A stretch of 64,000 nt of DNA, taken from positions 36,180-100,179 of the forward strand of contig CAZGHS010000004.1 in assembly GCA_964525495.1 (NCBI GenBank), read 5' to 3'. This stretch comes from CAZGHS01 sp964525495. Lineage in GTDB: Bacteria > Patescibacteriota > Microgenomatia > JALYQM01. The notes beneath the pieces are model-generated. The model saw only the letters and a program-made list of their open reading frames with translations. It made no database searches and had not been told where the DNA came from. The number at the start of each line of letters is the position of its first letter. Positions within the stretch are counted from its first letter, which is position 1. Positions 1-8,741 of this stretch are shown piece by piece. Made by a program: the position numbers and the translations under genes.

Positions 1-1
1 T

Positions 2-163
2 CTCAAAGACGAAGATCTAGAAAAAGAGATCGATCTTGGCAGCTGGGGAAAAAAGACAGTAGCCCAATTACTCGCTGGATTTATCATTGGTCACACATAC
101 AGCTTAGCAGGGGAAATCTCAGCACTCAAAGGTGTACAGGGGGTTACAGGGTATCCTTTTTAA
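2..163 (+). CDS. C-terminal fragment of a DinB-like protein, cut by the window edge
   Basis: An open frame enters from the left edge and ends at TAA 161-163, giving 53 residues; the start lies outside the window. The tail contains a helix of the form W-G-K-K-T-V-A-Q-L-L followed by H-T-Y-S-L-A-G-E-I, which resembles the last helices of DinB/YfiT-type four-helix bundle proteins, where a His precedes a G-x-I-x-x-L helix. That match is by eye and weak. It ends just before the PAP2 gene and probably shares its transcript. Confidence 0.5.
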   Translation, partial: LKDEDLEKEIDLGSWGKKTVAQLLAGFIIGHTYSLAGEISALKGVQGVTGYPF

Positions 164-167
164 TCTA

Positions 168-860
168 ATGAAAAAACTGTCCAATTTCATAAAAAGATCA
201 AAAAAAGGAAAATTATTAGCTACAGAGATTGTACTTGGGTTATCTGTGCTGATCGTATCTCTCTACGCATTTTTAACCATTACGACAGATACACTATTTG
301 AGCTTAAATTAGTTCAGATCGACTATGATTTGTCCCACCAACTTTACGCGCTTCGTAACCCGCTACTTACTAACGCAATGTTGGTTATATCCTTCCTCGG
401 AGCCGGGTTCACCGTAGCTGCATCAGCAATCATAGTCGTAATGCTCTACAAAAAAAGATACACACAGGAGTCTCTGGTATTTTCTCTTCTCATGGGACTT
501 GGAGCACTGGCAAATTACATACTGAAAAATGTATTCCAACGTGCGCGACCAACCTTTGACCCGCTCGTACACCATGCCTCGTACAGTTTTCCCTCCGCCC
601 ACGCCATGAACTCATTCATTTTTTACGTCACTATAGCCTATCTGACTTATCACTTGACCGGAAATAGAAAAACAACACTTATCATAACCATTATCTCGAT
701 CAGTATGATCATACTGACCGGCGTGAGTAGGGTATATCTAGGTGTGCATTATCCCAGCGATATCATCGCAGGATACTACGCAGGACTCGTCTGGTTTGTC
801 GGAGTGCTTCTCATCGAACGAGCTTTCACATTTATTAAACTATACAAAAAGCATGGATAG
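168..860 (+). CDS. PAP2-family membrane phosphatase
   Basis: A 230-residue integral membrane protein with about five or six hydrophobic segments. The three phosphatase motifs of the PAP2 superfamily are visible in order: K-x6-R-P in KNVFQRARP, P-S-A-H in SFPSAHAM (usual PSGH), and S-R-x5-H-x3-D in SRVYLGVHYPSD. Such enzymes remove phosphate from lipid phosphates such as phosphatidate or undecaprenyl pyrophosphate at the membrane surface; the substrate cannot be read from sequence. ATG 168 was preferred to an upstream GTG at 132, which would overlap the preceding gene by about 30 bp. The end overlaps the GIY-YIG gene by 8 bp, so the two are probably translated from one message. Confidence 0.9.
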   Translation: MKKLSNFIKRSKKGKLLATEIVLGLSVLIVSLYAFLTITTDTLFELKLVQIDYDLSHQLYALRNPLLTNAMLVISFLGAGFTVAASAIIVVMLYKKRYTQESLVFSLLMGLGALANYILKNVFQRARPTFDPLVHHASYSFPSAHAMNSFIFYVTIAYLTYHLTGNRKTTLIITIISISMIILTGVSRVYLGVHYPSDIIAGYYAGLVWFVGVLLIERAFTFIKLYKKHG

Positions 861-1119
861 CTACTTCACTTACATCGTTCAGTGCTCCGATGGAACTTAT
901 TACATTGGCATCGCCAAAGATATAGAGCTCCGACTAAAACAGCACAACGGTGAAGAAAAGGGCGGCGCCAAATACACGCGCGGCCGGCGTCCAGTAAAGC
1001 TAAAATATATAGAAAAACACACATCGCACAGCGAAGCCGCAAGCAGGGAATATAATCTCAAAAAGCTTAGCAGAAATAAAAAGGCACAACTTGTCAAAAG
1101 CAAAGACAATTCAAAATAA
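853..1119 (+). CDS. GIY-YIG domain protein, YhbQ/UPF0213 type
   Basis: An 88-residue protein made almost only of a GIY-YIG fold: Y-I-V at residues 7-9, Y-Y-I-G near 17-20, then the basic helix RLKQHN and the KYTRGRRPVKL strand typical of the stand-alone YhbQ family. GIY-YIG proteins are metal-dependent nucleases; the family member in E. coli is small and of unclear physiological role. ATG 853 was chosen because the domain starts right there; a longer frame upstream only reads through the PAP2 gene. It overlaps the PAP2 stop by 8 bp, which suggests translational coupling. Confidence 0.88.
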   Translation: MDSYFTYIVQCSDGTYYIGIAKDIELRLKQHNGEEKGGAKYTRGRRPVKLKYIEKHTSHSEAASREYNLKKLSRNKKAQLVKSKDNSK

Positions 1120-1139
1120 AAGTAGTATAGTAAAACTAT

Positions 1140-1301
1140 ATGATGCAAAACGAATGGCTCAAAAGAATATTCTGGGAATACCAATCAATATTTATGTATG
1201 CTGGACTCGCACTCTTAGGCGCTATCCTCTTGTGGGGAATCCAAAGCTGGGTATCTGGTAGCATGACCCCCGATCCTACGCCAATACCAATAGAATATTA
1301 A
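1140..1301 (+). CDS. small single-pass membrane protein
   Basis: A 53-codon frame beginning ATG ATG at 1140/1143 and ending TAA 1299-1301. The product starts with a short amphipathic stretch (NEWLKRIFW), then one hydrophobic segment of about 20 residues ending in LLWGIQSW, then a proline-rich tail TPDPTPIPIEY. A TATAG box at 1126-1130 stands about 10 nt before the first ATG, as for other genes here. No family is recognised. Length, composition and compact placement make it a plausible real gene. Confidence 0.55.
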   Translation: MMQNEWLKRIFWEYQSIFMYAGLALLGAILLWGIQSWVSGSMTPDPTPIPIEY

Positions 1302-1374
1302 TCGATATAGTTGTTCCCTTTTAACCACTTAAATATTTTTTCCGATGCAGGAGTAAGATTCTCCTGCGGAATAG

Positions 1375-1380
1375 TATAAT
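1375..1380 (+). promoter_or_regulatory. -10 box for the 1391 gene
   Basis: TATAAT ends 10 nt before ATG 1391, so transcription would start almost at the start codon (near-leaderless message). Confidence 0.55.
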
Positions 1381-1390
1381 GACTTTGCAT

Positions 1391-1879
1391 ATGTCAAACG
1401 AAATAGATTCAACACTTACAGAAGGTCTTCTCAAAGGATACGCAGGGAGTGAAATAACAGATATTCAGCGCAGTGGTATTAAAGGAAAAGCTAGTCATAT
1501 ACAACTAGATCTGCGACGAATTTATGACGATCAATGGTTTGTTGGAAGCCATATTGGTGGAGGACAAGAGCTTATTGAAGTTGAAGGAGCTAGGTTTACT
1601 CGACTTTATGCAGGAGGAACGCCTGAACCAGAAAAACTTAAAGAACTTGGACTTACTCCAAAAGAAGTAAGTCGATATCTCAAAACTATGATAGCAAAGC
1701 TTGGGATGCAAACTAGACTTTTTACCGAATGTAACCCAGACGCTGATGGAGATTGGCAGTATTCATATAAAATTAATGGTAACTACGATGAAGTGCCGCT
1801 CACAACAGCAGTTGAATCAATTGCATATCAGGGAAAAATCGTGCATGTGCATACATTTATGTTGTGTGCGATTAAGTAA
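1391..1879 (+). CDS. conserved-looking protein of unknown function
   Basis: A 162-residue soluble, mildly acidic protein. It shows beta-rich segments (HIQLDLRRIYDDQWFVGSHI, then VEGARFTRLYAG), a helix SRYLKTMIAKLGM, and a C-terminal sheet ending in VHVHTFMLCAIK. No catalytic motif is apparent and no family is recognised. The frame could begin at ATG 1379, but the TATAAT box covers that codon, so ATG 1391 is preferred. The gene lies 15 bp before nth and may be co-transcribed with it. Confidence 0.65.
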   Translation: MSNEIDSTLTEGLLKGYAGSEITDIQRSGIKGKASHIQLDLRRIYDDQWFVGSHIGGGQELIEVEGARFTRLYAGGTPEPEKLKELGLTPKEVSRYLKTMIAKLGMQTRLFTECNPDADGDWQYSYKINGNYDEVPLTTAVESIAYQGKIVHVHTFMLCAIK

Positions 1880-1894
1880 TATAAATAGAGACAT

Positions 1895-2527
1895 ATGACC
1901 AATCAACAAAAAGTCCTCAAAATCATTGAACGCCTCAAACCCATCTATCCAGATGCCAAGGTCGCCTTAGATTTTGAAAATCCTTTTCAACTCCTTATCG
2001 CTACAATTCTCGCTGCGCAATCAACTGATGTCGGTGTCAACAAAGCTACACCTGAGCTCTTCAAACACTATCCCACTCCTGAGAAAATGGCCAAAGCTTC
2101 TCGTGAAGAGCTCGATCAGTATATTCCTAAAGTAAATTTTCATTGGAACAAAACTCGACTTATCAAAGAAGCTTCACAAATGATCATGGATAAATTTAAC
2201 GGTAAAGTCCCAGAGAATATGAAAGACTTAGACTCGCTTCCTGGTGTCGCGCGCAAAACTGCCAATGTCGTGCTCAGCTGCGCATTTTGCAAACCGGAAG
2301 GCATCATTATCGACACGCATATGATCCGCATGTCCAATCGGCTGGGGTTCACAACTTCCAAAGATCCGGTACAAATCGAAAAAGATTTAATGGAAATAGT
2401 TCCTAAAGAGCATTGGATAGACTTTCCTCTCATGCTTATCTTGCATGGTCGCCACTTCTGTACAGCCAGGCCACACACCTGCGAAAATTGTCCCCTTGGC
2501 GACTTATGCCCGGATATGCAAAAATAA
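1895..2527 (+). CDS. nth: endonuclease III (DNA glycosylase/AP lyase)
   Basis: A 210-residue base-excision repair enzyme that removes oxidised pyrimidines and cleaves the resulting abasic site. The helix-hairpin-helix with its catalytic Lys is seen in LPGVARKTANVV, the catalytic Asp in IIIDTHMIRMSNRLG, and the [4Fe-4S] ligands as C-x6-C-x2-C-x5-C in CTARPHTCENCPLGDLC near the C terminus. Length is normal for the family. Ku and LigD follow immediately, so this is a small DNA-repair cluster. Confidence 0.97.
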   Translation: MTNQQKVLKIIERLKPIYPDAKVALDFENPFQLLIATILAAQSTDVGVNKATPELFKHYPTPEKMAKASREELDQYIPKVNFHWNKTRLIKEASQMIMDKFNGKVPENMKDLDSLPGVARKTANVVLSCAFCKPEGIIIDTHMIRMSNRLGFTTSKDPVQIEKDLMEIVPKEHWIDFPLMLILHGRHFCTARPHTCENCPLGDLCPDMQK

Positions 2528-2531
2528 AAAC

Positions 2532-3329
2532 ATGCATTCAATTTGGACAGGCAATCTCAGCTTCGGTCTCATCGTGATACCCATCAAAGTATATAGCGGT
2601 ACTGCGGGAACCAAGATCGATCTCAACATGCTTCACAAAACAGATCTGTCACCAATTCGCTACGCAAAAGTCTGCCGCAAAGACGGCAAAGAACTTACTC
2701 AAAACGATATTGTAAAAGGCTACGAGTATCAGGACGGCGATTACGTTGTTCTTACCGCTGAAGATCTCAAGAAACTAAACGCTGAACGATCACAAATTAT
2801 CGACGTAGTCGGATTTGTTGATGAAACAGAGATCGACTCAATATATTTTGAAAAACCATACTATCTCGAGCCAAACAAAGGCGCTGAAAAAGCATACTTT
2901 GTTTTAAGGGAATCACTGCGAAAATCCAAAAAAGTAGGTGTAGCTAAATTCGTCATGCACACCCGTGAACACCTTGGTGTGATTAAACCCCACGAGGATG
3001 TACTTGTACTCGAACAGATTCGCTACAGCGACGAAATTTCATCCTGGGAGGAGCTCCATGTCCCTTCACACGCTACGATTAAAGCAAAGGAACTGATGGT
3101 CGCTACATCATTTATCACGCACTTAACAGAGCACTTTAATCCAAAAGATTACAAAGACACCTTTCATACAAAACTCAAAGCGCTTATCAAGCAAAAAGTT
3201 AAAGGCGGCGGAAAAGTCAAAGTAGTCAAAGAACGAAAAGTATCGCCGACCAAAAGTGCTGATCTCATGAGTATGTTGCAAGAAAGTTTAGAAAAAGCAA
3301 AACAAAATCCTCACGCTTTTCAGAGTTAA
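2532..3329 (+). CDS. ku: Ku protein for non-homologous end joining
   Basis: A 265-residue bacterial Ku homodimer subunit, which binds DNA double-strand ends and recruits LigD. It starts with the hallmark SIWTGNLSFGLIVIPIKVYS, followed by LNMLHKTD and the KGYEYQDGDYVVLTAEDLK segment typical of the family. The C terminus is lysine-rich (QKVKGGGKVKVVKERKV), as in Ku tails that contact DNA. ATG 2532 was chosen because the domain begins there; the frame is open further upstream only through the end of nth. It sits 4 bp after nth and 3 bp before ligD. Confidence 0.96.
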   Translation: MHSIWTGNLSFGLIVIPIKVYSGTAGTKIDLNMLHKTDLSPIRYAKVCRKDGKELTQNDIVKGYEYQDGDYVVLTAEDLKKLNAERSQIIDVVGFVDETEIDSIYFEKPYYLEPNKGAEKAYFVLRESLRKSKKVGVAKFVMHTREHLGVIKPHEDVLVLEQIRYSDEISSWEELHVPSHATIKAKELMVATSFITHLTEHFNPKDYKDTFHTKLKALIKQKVKGGGKVKVVKERKVSPTKSADLMSMLQESLEKAKQNPHAFQS

Positions 3330-3332
3330 ACC

Positions 3333-5831
3333 ATGAGCTTAAAAGACTATAAAAAAAAGCGAGCCTTCGACAAAACTCCAGAACCAGCAGGAATCGAAAA
3401 AGAATCAACTGGTCCTCTCACATTCGTCGTACAAAAGCACGAAGCCACTAGACTTCATTACGATTTTCGTCTCGAACTCAATGGTGTTCTCAAAAGCTGG
3501 GCAGTTCCCAGAGGTCCTTCCTTCAATCCTCACGACAGACGACTCGCTGTCATGGTCGAAGACCATCCGATGGACTACGCCAATTTCGAAGGCATTATTC
3601 CCAAAGGGAACTACGGCGCCGGCACAGTCATGGTCTGGGACAAAGGTGTTTACACTCCATACGACGCCGTCGATCGAGAACAATCCGAAAAAATCATCGA
3701 GGAGCAACTTAAAAAAGGCCATCTCACATTCATACTCCTTGGCGAAAAACTAAAAGGTGAATTTGCACTCATCAAAACAAAAAATTCAGAAGAAAATGCC
3801 TGGATCATGATAAAAAAAGGCGACGAATACGCATCAGAAAAAAAAGATATTCTCAAAGAAGATCTTTCCGCCTTAACACACAGATCCATGAGCGAGATCA
3901 AAAGCCAAGCACAAAAGAAAAAAGAGATCTGGTTCAGCAAACCAAAATCGCTCGATATCGAAGGCACACCCAAAGGTAAAATGCCCCATGACATCGAACC
4001 AATGTTAGCAAATACGGTAGACAAACCATTCGACAGTGAGCAATGGATATTTGAAATCAAATACGACGGATACCGAGCAATTGCAGAAATAGAAGCAGGA
4101 AAAGTAAAACTCTATTCACGAAATAAACTGCCATACAATACAAAATTCGCACCGGTTGTCCAGTCATTACAGAAATTTCCTGGCACGGCCGTACTCGACG
4201 GAGAAGTGGTGGTCGTAGACTCAGTCGGCCATCCCAGATTCCAATGGCTTCAAGATTATCCGGACAAAGATCAGGGAGAACTTATCTACTACGTTTTCGA
4301 CATCCTCCATTTAGATGGCCACGATCTCACATCACTCCCACTCACAGAGCGTAAAGAGATCCTCCAACAAATTTTGCCTCCACTGCCGCACATCAAATTC
4401 AGCGGACACATCGAGTCCGCCGGCGTCGCAATGTTCGAGCAAGCCCAGCAGCTCGGCATCGAAGGCATCATGGCAAAAAAGGCCAAGAGCACATACAAAG
4501 AAGGAAAGCGATCAGATGACTGGCTCAAAATAAAAACTCAGAAGAGCCAAGAATTTGTAATAGCCGGCTTTACAGAAGGAAAAGGTGGAAGGAAATACTT
4601 TGGAGCTCTCATCGCTGGCATCTACAAAAATGGAAACCTCCAATACATAGGTCACGTGGGCGGCGGTTTTGATAACAAACAAATTAAAAGGCTGTACGAA
4701 AAAATAGAGAAACTAAAACAAAAAGATTGTCCGTTCGATACGGCACCAGCAACCAATGCACCGGTCACTTGGATCAAGCCAAAATTAGTAGGGGAAGCAA
4801 CATTCTCCAACTGGACTACGGACGGCCAGATGCGTCATCCAGTATTCCTCGGCTTACGTCAGGACAAAGACGCAAAAGATGTAAAAAGTGAAGAGAGATA
4901 TTTCACAAAAGACCCAATCGAAAAAGGGAGCCTAGAGCTACATATCGGAAAACAACGACTGGTAATAAGCAACGTTTCCAAAATCTTTTTCCCCGAAGAA
5001 AAATACACCAAGCAAGACCTCATAAACTATTACCGAGAAGTCGCCCCAGTCATACTGCCGTACCTTTACGACCGCCCCGAGTCACTACTCAGATATCCCA
5101 ACGGCATCACCGGCCAAAGCTTTTATCAGAAAGATTCGGATCTTCTGAAAGAAGACTGGATTCAACGCACACGTATTCACTCTGATTCCGGAGACAAAAA
5201 TATCGACTATCTCTTATGCCAAGATGAAGCCACACTTATCTATCTCATCAATCTGGGGTGTATTGATCTTAATCCGTGGAGTTCACGAGTCGGCCATTTA
5301 GAAAACCCTGACTATCTGCTTATAGATCTCGATCCAGAGAAAACAGATTTTGAAAACGTAATCAAAACAGCACTGGCAGCGCGCGATGTGTTGGAAGACT
5401 TAGATATTCCTAATTATCCTAAAATTTCGGGCGCAACAGGATTTCATATATATGTTCCTCTCGGTGCCAAATACACCTACGAACAATGTAGGCAATTTGC
5501 AGAGTTACTATGCGTGCAGATAAACAAAAAGATACCAGATATCACCAGTCTCATCCGCGATCCAAAGAAGAGGAAAGGATTGGTCTATTTAGACTATCTG
5601 CAAAACAGGAAAGGCCAAACCCTCGCCAGCGCTTACAGCGTCAGAGCAAAGCCTGGAGCCACAGTATCCACACCGCTCGATTGGTCAGAAGTAACAAAGA
5701 AACTCCATCTATCCCAGTTCACCATCAAAAATGTCCCGCAACGCATCCAAAAACACGGCGATCTTTTCAAACCAGTACTAGGAAAGGGAATAGATATAGA
5801 AAAAATATTAAAGAAAATAAATAAACTATAA
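3333..5831 (+). CDS. ligD: multidomain DNA ligase D
   Basis: An 832-residue enzyme with three domains in the order phosphoesterase, ligase, polymerase. Residues about 1-150 are the 3'-phosphoesterase (HEATRLHYDFRLELNG, then the His/Asp-rich FNPHDRRLAVMVEDHPMDY). Residues about 220-520 are the ATP-dependent ligase, with adenylated Lys243 in EIKYDGYRA, and EGIMAKK as a later nucleotidyltransferase motif. Residues about 545-832 are the primase-like polymerase (LLRYPNGITGQSFYQKD, then DYLLIDLDPEK with the metal-binding aspartates). With Ku directly upstream this is a full two-protein end-joining system. Confidence 0.96.
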   Translation: MSLKDYKKKRAFDKTPEPAGIEKESTGPLTFVVQKHEATRLHYDFRLELNGVLKSWAVPRGPSFNPHDRRLAVMVEDHPMDYANFEGIIPKGNYGAGTVMVWDKGVYTPYDAVDREQSEKIIEEQLKKGHLTFILLGEKLKGEFALIKTKNSEENAWIMIKKGDEYASEKKDILKEDLSALTHRSMSEIKSQAQKKKEIWFSKPKSLDIEGTPKGKMPHDIEPMLANTVDKPFDSEQWIFEIKYDGYRAIAEIEAGKVKLYSRNKLPYNTKFAPVVQSLQKFPGTAVLDGEVVVVDSVGHPRFQWLQDYPDKDQGELIYYVFDILHLDGHDLTSLPLTERKEILQQILPPLPHIKFSGHIESAGVAMFEQAQQLGIEGIMAKKAKSTYKEGKRSDDWLKIKTQKSQEFVIAGFTEGKGGRKYFGALIAGIYKNGNLQYIGHVGGGFDNKQIKRLYEKIEKLKQKDCPFDTAPATNAPVTWIKPKLVGEATFSNWTTDGQMRHPVFLGLRQDKDAKDVKSEERYFTKDPIEKGSLELHIGKQRLVISNVSKIFFPEEKYTKQDLINYYREVAPVILPYLYDRPESLLRYPNGITGQSFYQKDSDLLKEDWIQRTRIHSDSGDKNIDYLLCQDEATLIYLINLGCIDLNPWSSRVGHLENPDYLLIDLDPEKTDFENVIKTALAARDVLEDLDIPNYPKISGATGFHIYVPLGAKYTYEQCRQFAELLCVQINKKIPDITSLIRDPKKRKGLVYLDYLQNRKGQTLASAYSVRAKPGATVSTPLDWSEVTKKLHLSQFTIKNVPQRIQKHGDLFKPVLGKGIDIEKILKKINKL

Positions 5832-5987
5832 CTGAAAAATTTCAAGCACCCTATACAAAATAACTGCTGGCCAAAAAGCAGCCTGTACTATACCCCAAAG
5901 GCCATCAATAAAAGAAGTAGAGTGCTGGATAAAATATACCAGCGCTCCGATAACACCCATCCCGTAAATTGTTCCGCAACTTTTCAT
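5826..5987 (-). CDS. small membrane protein, convergent with ligD
   Basis: A minus-strand frame of 53 codons from ATG 5985-5987 to TAG 5826-5828. The product has two hydrophobic stretches, YGMGVIGALVYFI and the longer GIVQAAFWPAVILY, separated by a polar turn, as in two-pass small membrane proteins. The stop overlaps the ligD stop. No family is recognised; the main support is the clean hydrophobic pattern and the way the frame fills the gap. Confidence 0.55.
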   Translation of the reverse strand: MKSCGTIYGMGVIGALVYFIQHSTSFIDGLWGIVQAAFWPAVILYRVLEIFQL

Positions 5988-6075
5988 AAGTTAATTACAT
6001 TCTCTTACTTTAATTTAAAAATTACAATAGCATAAGTGTGCGAGGTTTGCGGCTCCCATGTTGTATAATATGGCG

Positions 6076-6525
6076 ATGGGATATAAAGAAAAACTGATTG
6101 AAAATATTAATGGTCGAATTAACACCTTAGCAAATAACGTTTCTGCCGAGGAGTTACACCCCAGAGGTGTATATCGAAGCGGGAGTGAATTTCTCGGAAA
6201 CATACGTATATTCCTTCCAGAATCAGGAATTGCAAGGTTCTATGGGGCACCTGTAGTTGAGTATGACAGGCAAGAATTACATTGCAGAGCAATTAATCAG
6301 TACATTATAAGACCTGATGAAATAGCATTTCGTATAAGTCGAAGATCTAATCTCGCTGGACGGATAATCGTAGAAGAGAGTGAAAGAAAAATACTTAGTG
6401 AAATAGAAATACAAGACCTCGACGTCCTATTAGAAGGACGAAATATTCAAGGAATGCGCCGTATAGTAGAAGGAATCGACACAATGGAACTAGCAGCAAG
6501 GCAGTTGGAGCGAATTACAATCTAG
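6076..6525 (+). CDS. unknown soluble protein
   Basis: A 149-residue charged protein with no recognised motif. It carries a KEKLIENINGRINTLANNV helix, a beta segment GNIRIFLPESGIARFYG, and an acidic helical C-terminal half. A TATAAT box at 6064-6069 ends 6 nt before ATG 6076, so the earlier in-frame ATGs at 6058 and 6070 would be upstream of or on the transcription start. A glycosyltransferase gene begins 4 bp after the stop and is probably in the same operon. Confidence 0.65.
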   Translation: MGYKEKLIENINGRINTLANNVSAEELHPRGVYRSGSEFLGNIRIFLPESGIARFYGAPVVEYDRQELHCRAINQYIIRPDEIAFRISRRSNLAGRIIVEESERKILSEIEIQDLDVLLEGRNIQGMRRIVEGIDTMELAARQLERITI

Positions 6526-6528
6526 CTT

Positions 6529-7518
6529 ATGCAAGGCACTTTAAAGAAAAATGTATATGACTGTTTCATATTCTTCAATGAACTCGATTTGCTAGAACTT
6601 CGGCTTAATGAATTAAACAGAGTGGTTGACTACTTTGTTCTAGTAGAATCAAGGTATTCACATACAAATCAGCCAAAACCTCTATTTTTTAATGAAAATA
6701 AAAAAAGATTTTCGCAATTTTTACCAAAAATTCGTCATATAATTATCGATTCCTTTGAATCAGTTCCGCCTATAGAATCTTACTCCTTTTATAAAAACGA
6801 CAAAGGGTACAGGGCGATGGTAAAGAAAAATCCCTCGCTTTGGGCTCGCGAATTGTTTCAAAGAGATCAAATTATCAAAGGACTTCACGATGCAAAACCG
6901 ACGGACGTAGTTTTAATTGGTGATGTAGATGAAATACCTAGAGCTGAAGCAGTTGCGAAGTCTCTTGATACAGAGGAAATACTTGTACTAAAGCAAACAA
7001 TGTATGTCGGCTACATAAACTTAAAAGTAATAAAACTCTGGAGCGGTACAAAGGTTTTGCCATGTTCGCTACTTTCAAGCCCGCAAGAGATCAGACTTGT
7101 GAGAAAAGCCAAAGCAATTTATCACGGAGGATGGCATTTTTCTTCAATAGGATCTCTTGAGCAAATTAGATACAAGTTAGCGTCATATACCCATCAGGAA
7201 CTACACACAAAACAAAATTCCAGCACAGCGGCAATTATGAAATATCTTGATTATGGCCTAAATATTAGCGAAACAGGATTTCCCGTTCGCAGTGCAAAGA
7301 TCGATTCTTCATTTCCAGATTATATTCTTAAAAATCGCCAACAATTTGCCAAATACGAGAAGCCAACAGTAAAGCGAAGGAAATTTCTTACCTCAGATAT
7401 AGATTTTCTCCGATTAGAAATCGAAAAACTGCGAAACAAAGCAAACGTTTTACAAATGGAAAATGAGCTACTCAAAATGACTATTGAAGAATTTGAATTA
7501 AGTACAAAATTACCCTAA
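6529..7518 (+). CDS. GT17-like glycosyltransferase
   Basis: A 329-residue cytosolic protein resembling glycosyltransferase family 17 (beta-1,4-N-acetylglucosaminyltransferase type). Visible features are the N-terminal YDCFIFFNELDLLELRLNEL, then VDYFVLVESRYSHT, the acidic GDVDEIPR motif likely to bind the metal-nucleotide sugar, and GGWHFSSIG. The last 45 residues form a leucine-rich coiled coil (LRLEIEKLRNKANVLQMEN). The bacterial substrate is unknown; a surface glycan is a reasonable guess. Confidence 0.82.
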   Translation: MQGTLKKNVYDCFIFFNELDLLELRLNELNRVVDYFVLVESRYSHTNQPKPLFFNENKKRFSQFLPKIRHIIIDSFESVPPIESYSFYKNDKGYRAMVKKNPSLWARELFQRDQIIKGLHDAKPTDVVLIGDVDEIPRAEAVAKSLDTEEILVLKQTMYVGYINLKVIKLWSGTKVLPCSLLSSPQEIRLVRKAKAIYHGGWHFSSIGSLEQIRYKLASYTHQELHTKQNSSTAAIMKYLDYGLNISETGFPVRSAKIDSSFPDYILKNRQQFAKYEKPTVKRRKFLTSDIDFLRLEIEKLRNKANVLQMENELLKMTIEEFELSTKLP

Positions 7519-7620
7519 AAGCTTACGCCGAGCATATCAAATAACAACAATTATATATTGACAAACGATAAATATTGAGTTAGAATGCCACTATCATTAA
7601 ATAAAGTGAGGTAAACATTT

Positions 7621-8190
7621 ATGAAAGCAAAAACTATACAATCAACACCAATTAATTTTACACGCCCAGCACTAATAACGGGAGGTATATTGCTCATACC
7701 TTTCATCGGCACACAGGTCAGTCGCGAAATGAACTGGAGTGCATTTGACTTCATAGTCATCGGCATCCTCTTATTCGGCGCCACCTTAGCTTATGAATTA
7801 ATATCAAGCAGAGTAAACAACAGCGCCTACAAAATTGCTACTGGAGTTGCAGTAGTAACCGCAGTCCTACTCATGTGGGTAAACCTCGCAGTCGGTATTA
7901 TTGGCAGCGAAGACAATCCTGCAAATGCATTGTATCTGGGAGTGCTCGCGGCTGGACTTTTCGGAACTATCATCTCGCAACTTAAGCCAAGTGGTATGGC
8001 AAAGACATTGTTTGTAGCAGCCGTACTCCAGATGTTAGTACCAGTCATAGCGATCGTTACCATAAATCCTGCAATTACTTCCGACCCACCTGGCATAGTA
8101 GGTGTACTAACTCTTAACTCGTTTTTTGCTATGTTGTGGACCTCATCAGGGATCCTCTTTCAAAAGGCCAGCAAGGTTAACTCAAAATAA
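7621..8190 (+). CDS. six-segment membrane protein of unknown function
   Basis: A 189-residue hydrophobic protein with about five to six predicted membrane segments: PALITGGILLIPFIG, FIVIGILLFGATLAY, IATGVAVVTAVLLMWVNLAV, YLGVLAAGLFGTII, TLFVAAVLQMLVPVIAIV and VLTLNSFFAMLWTSSG. The start at ATG 7621 has a GAGGT ribosome-binding site 8 nt upstream. No family is recognised. It is followed by a gene with its own -10 box. Confidence 0.75.
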   Translation: MKAKTIQSTPINFTRPALITGGILLIPFIGTQVSREMNWSAFDFIVIGILLFGATLAYELISSRVNNSAYKIATGVAVVTAVLLMWVNLAVGIIGSEDNPANALYLGVLAAGLFGTIISQLKPSGMAKTLFVAAVLQMLVPVIAIVTINPAITSDPPGIVGVLTLNSFFAMLWTSSGILFQKASKVNSK

Positions 8191-8192
8191 GG

Positions 8193-8198
8193 TATACT
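8193..8198 (+). promoter_or_regulatory. -10 box for the 8205 gene
   Basis: TATACT ends 6 nt before ATG 8205, the spacing expected for a leaderless message. Confidence 0.55.
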
Positions 8199-8204
8199 AT
8201 CCAT

Positions 8205-8729
8205 ATGGCACCAGTATACGAATCAGAAAACTTCACCATTGAAATAGCTGAGAAACCTTTTGTAAGTAGGGAAGAAGGCGGACATATTCGCATATGGCCT
8301 AAAGTTAAAGTATCGGATCGAACAAAACTATCCCCACCATTAGCAATCGAATATATGAAACTTTCCATGGTCCTGGGCGAAGCAATGAAGTCTGGATTAG
8401 CAAGAAGAGGCATAGATATAGGGATAATAAATTATCAAGATATGGGCAATTGGGGAGTATTCAAACCCGAAGGGCCGACGCTTCATTTACAAGTTTTCGG
8501 TCGTGCTAAAACTGCAACAAAACAGAAATACGGTGAAGCTGTTAATTTGCCACAACGAGATACTGGATTTTACGACTCCTTCGAACCACTAAACGAAGAA
8601 GATATTCAGGAGATAAGAAAAGATATTGAANNNNNNNNNNAATATAAATTAATGAAAGCGGTAAAATTGGCTGAAATAAGAAAAGATATTGAAGAATTGA
8701 TGAATACTGAGAAATACAAAAGTTTCTAA
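8205..8729 (+). CDS. HIT-superfamily-like protein, interrupted by an assembly gap
   Basis: About 175 residues including a 10-N gap. The core GGHIRIWPKVKV, then a helix SPPLAIEYMKLSMVLGEAM, then INYQDMGNWGV and TLHLQVFGRA follow the layout of HIT-like nucleotide hydrolases/transferases, with TLHLQVF where HIT proteins carry H-x-H-x-H; only the first His is kept, so catalysis by the usual mechanism is doubtful. After the gap the segment EIRKDIE recurs, so the C-terminal part may contain a repeat that the assembler could not resolve. The start follows a TATACT box by 6 nt. Confidence 0.6.
   Translation: MAPVYESENFTIEIAEKPFVSREEGGHIRIWPKVKVSDRTKLSPPLAIEYMKLSMVLGEAMKSGLARRGIDIGIINYQDMGNWGVFKPEGPTLHLQVFGRAKTATKQKYGEAVNLPQRDTGFYDSFEPLNEEDIQEIRKDIEXXXXYKLMKAVKLAEIRKDIEELMNTEKYKSF
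8631..8640. other. assembly gap (10 N)
   Basis: Ten N. The same 18 bases, ending in GATATTGAA, precede the gap at 8613-8630 and recur at 8676-8693, so the gap sits in a repeat and its true length is unknown. Confidence 0.95.
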
Positions 8730-8741
8730 ATAACAGATAAT

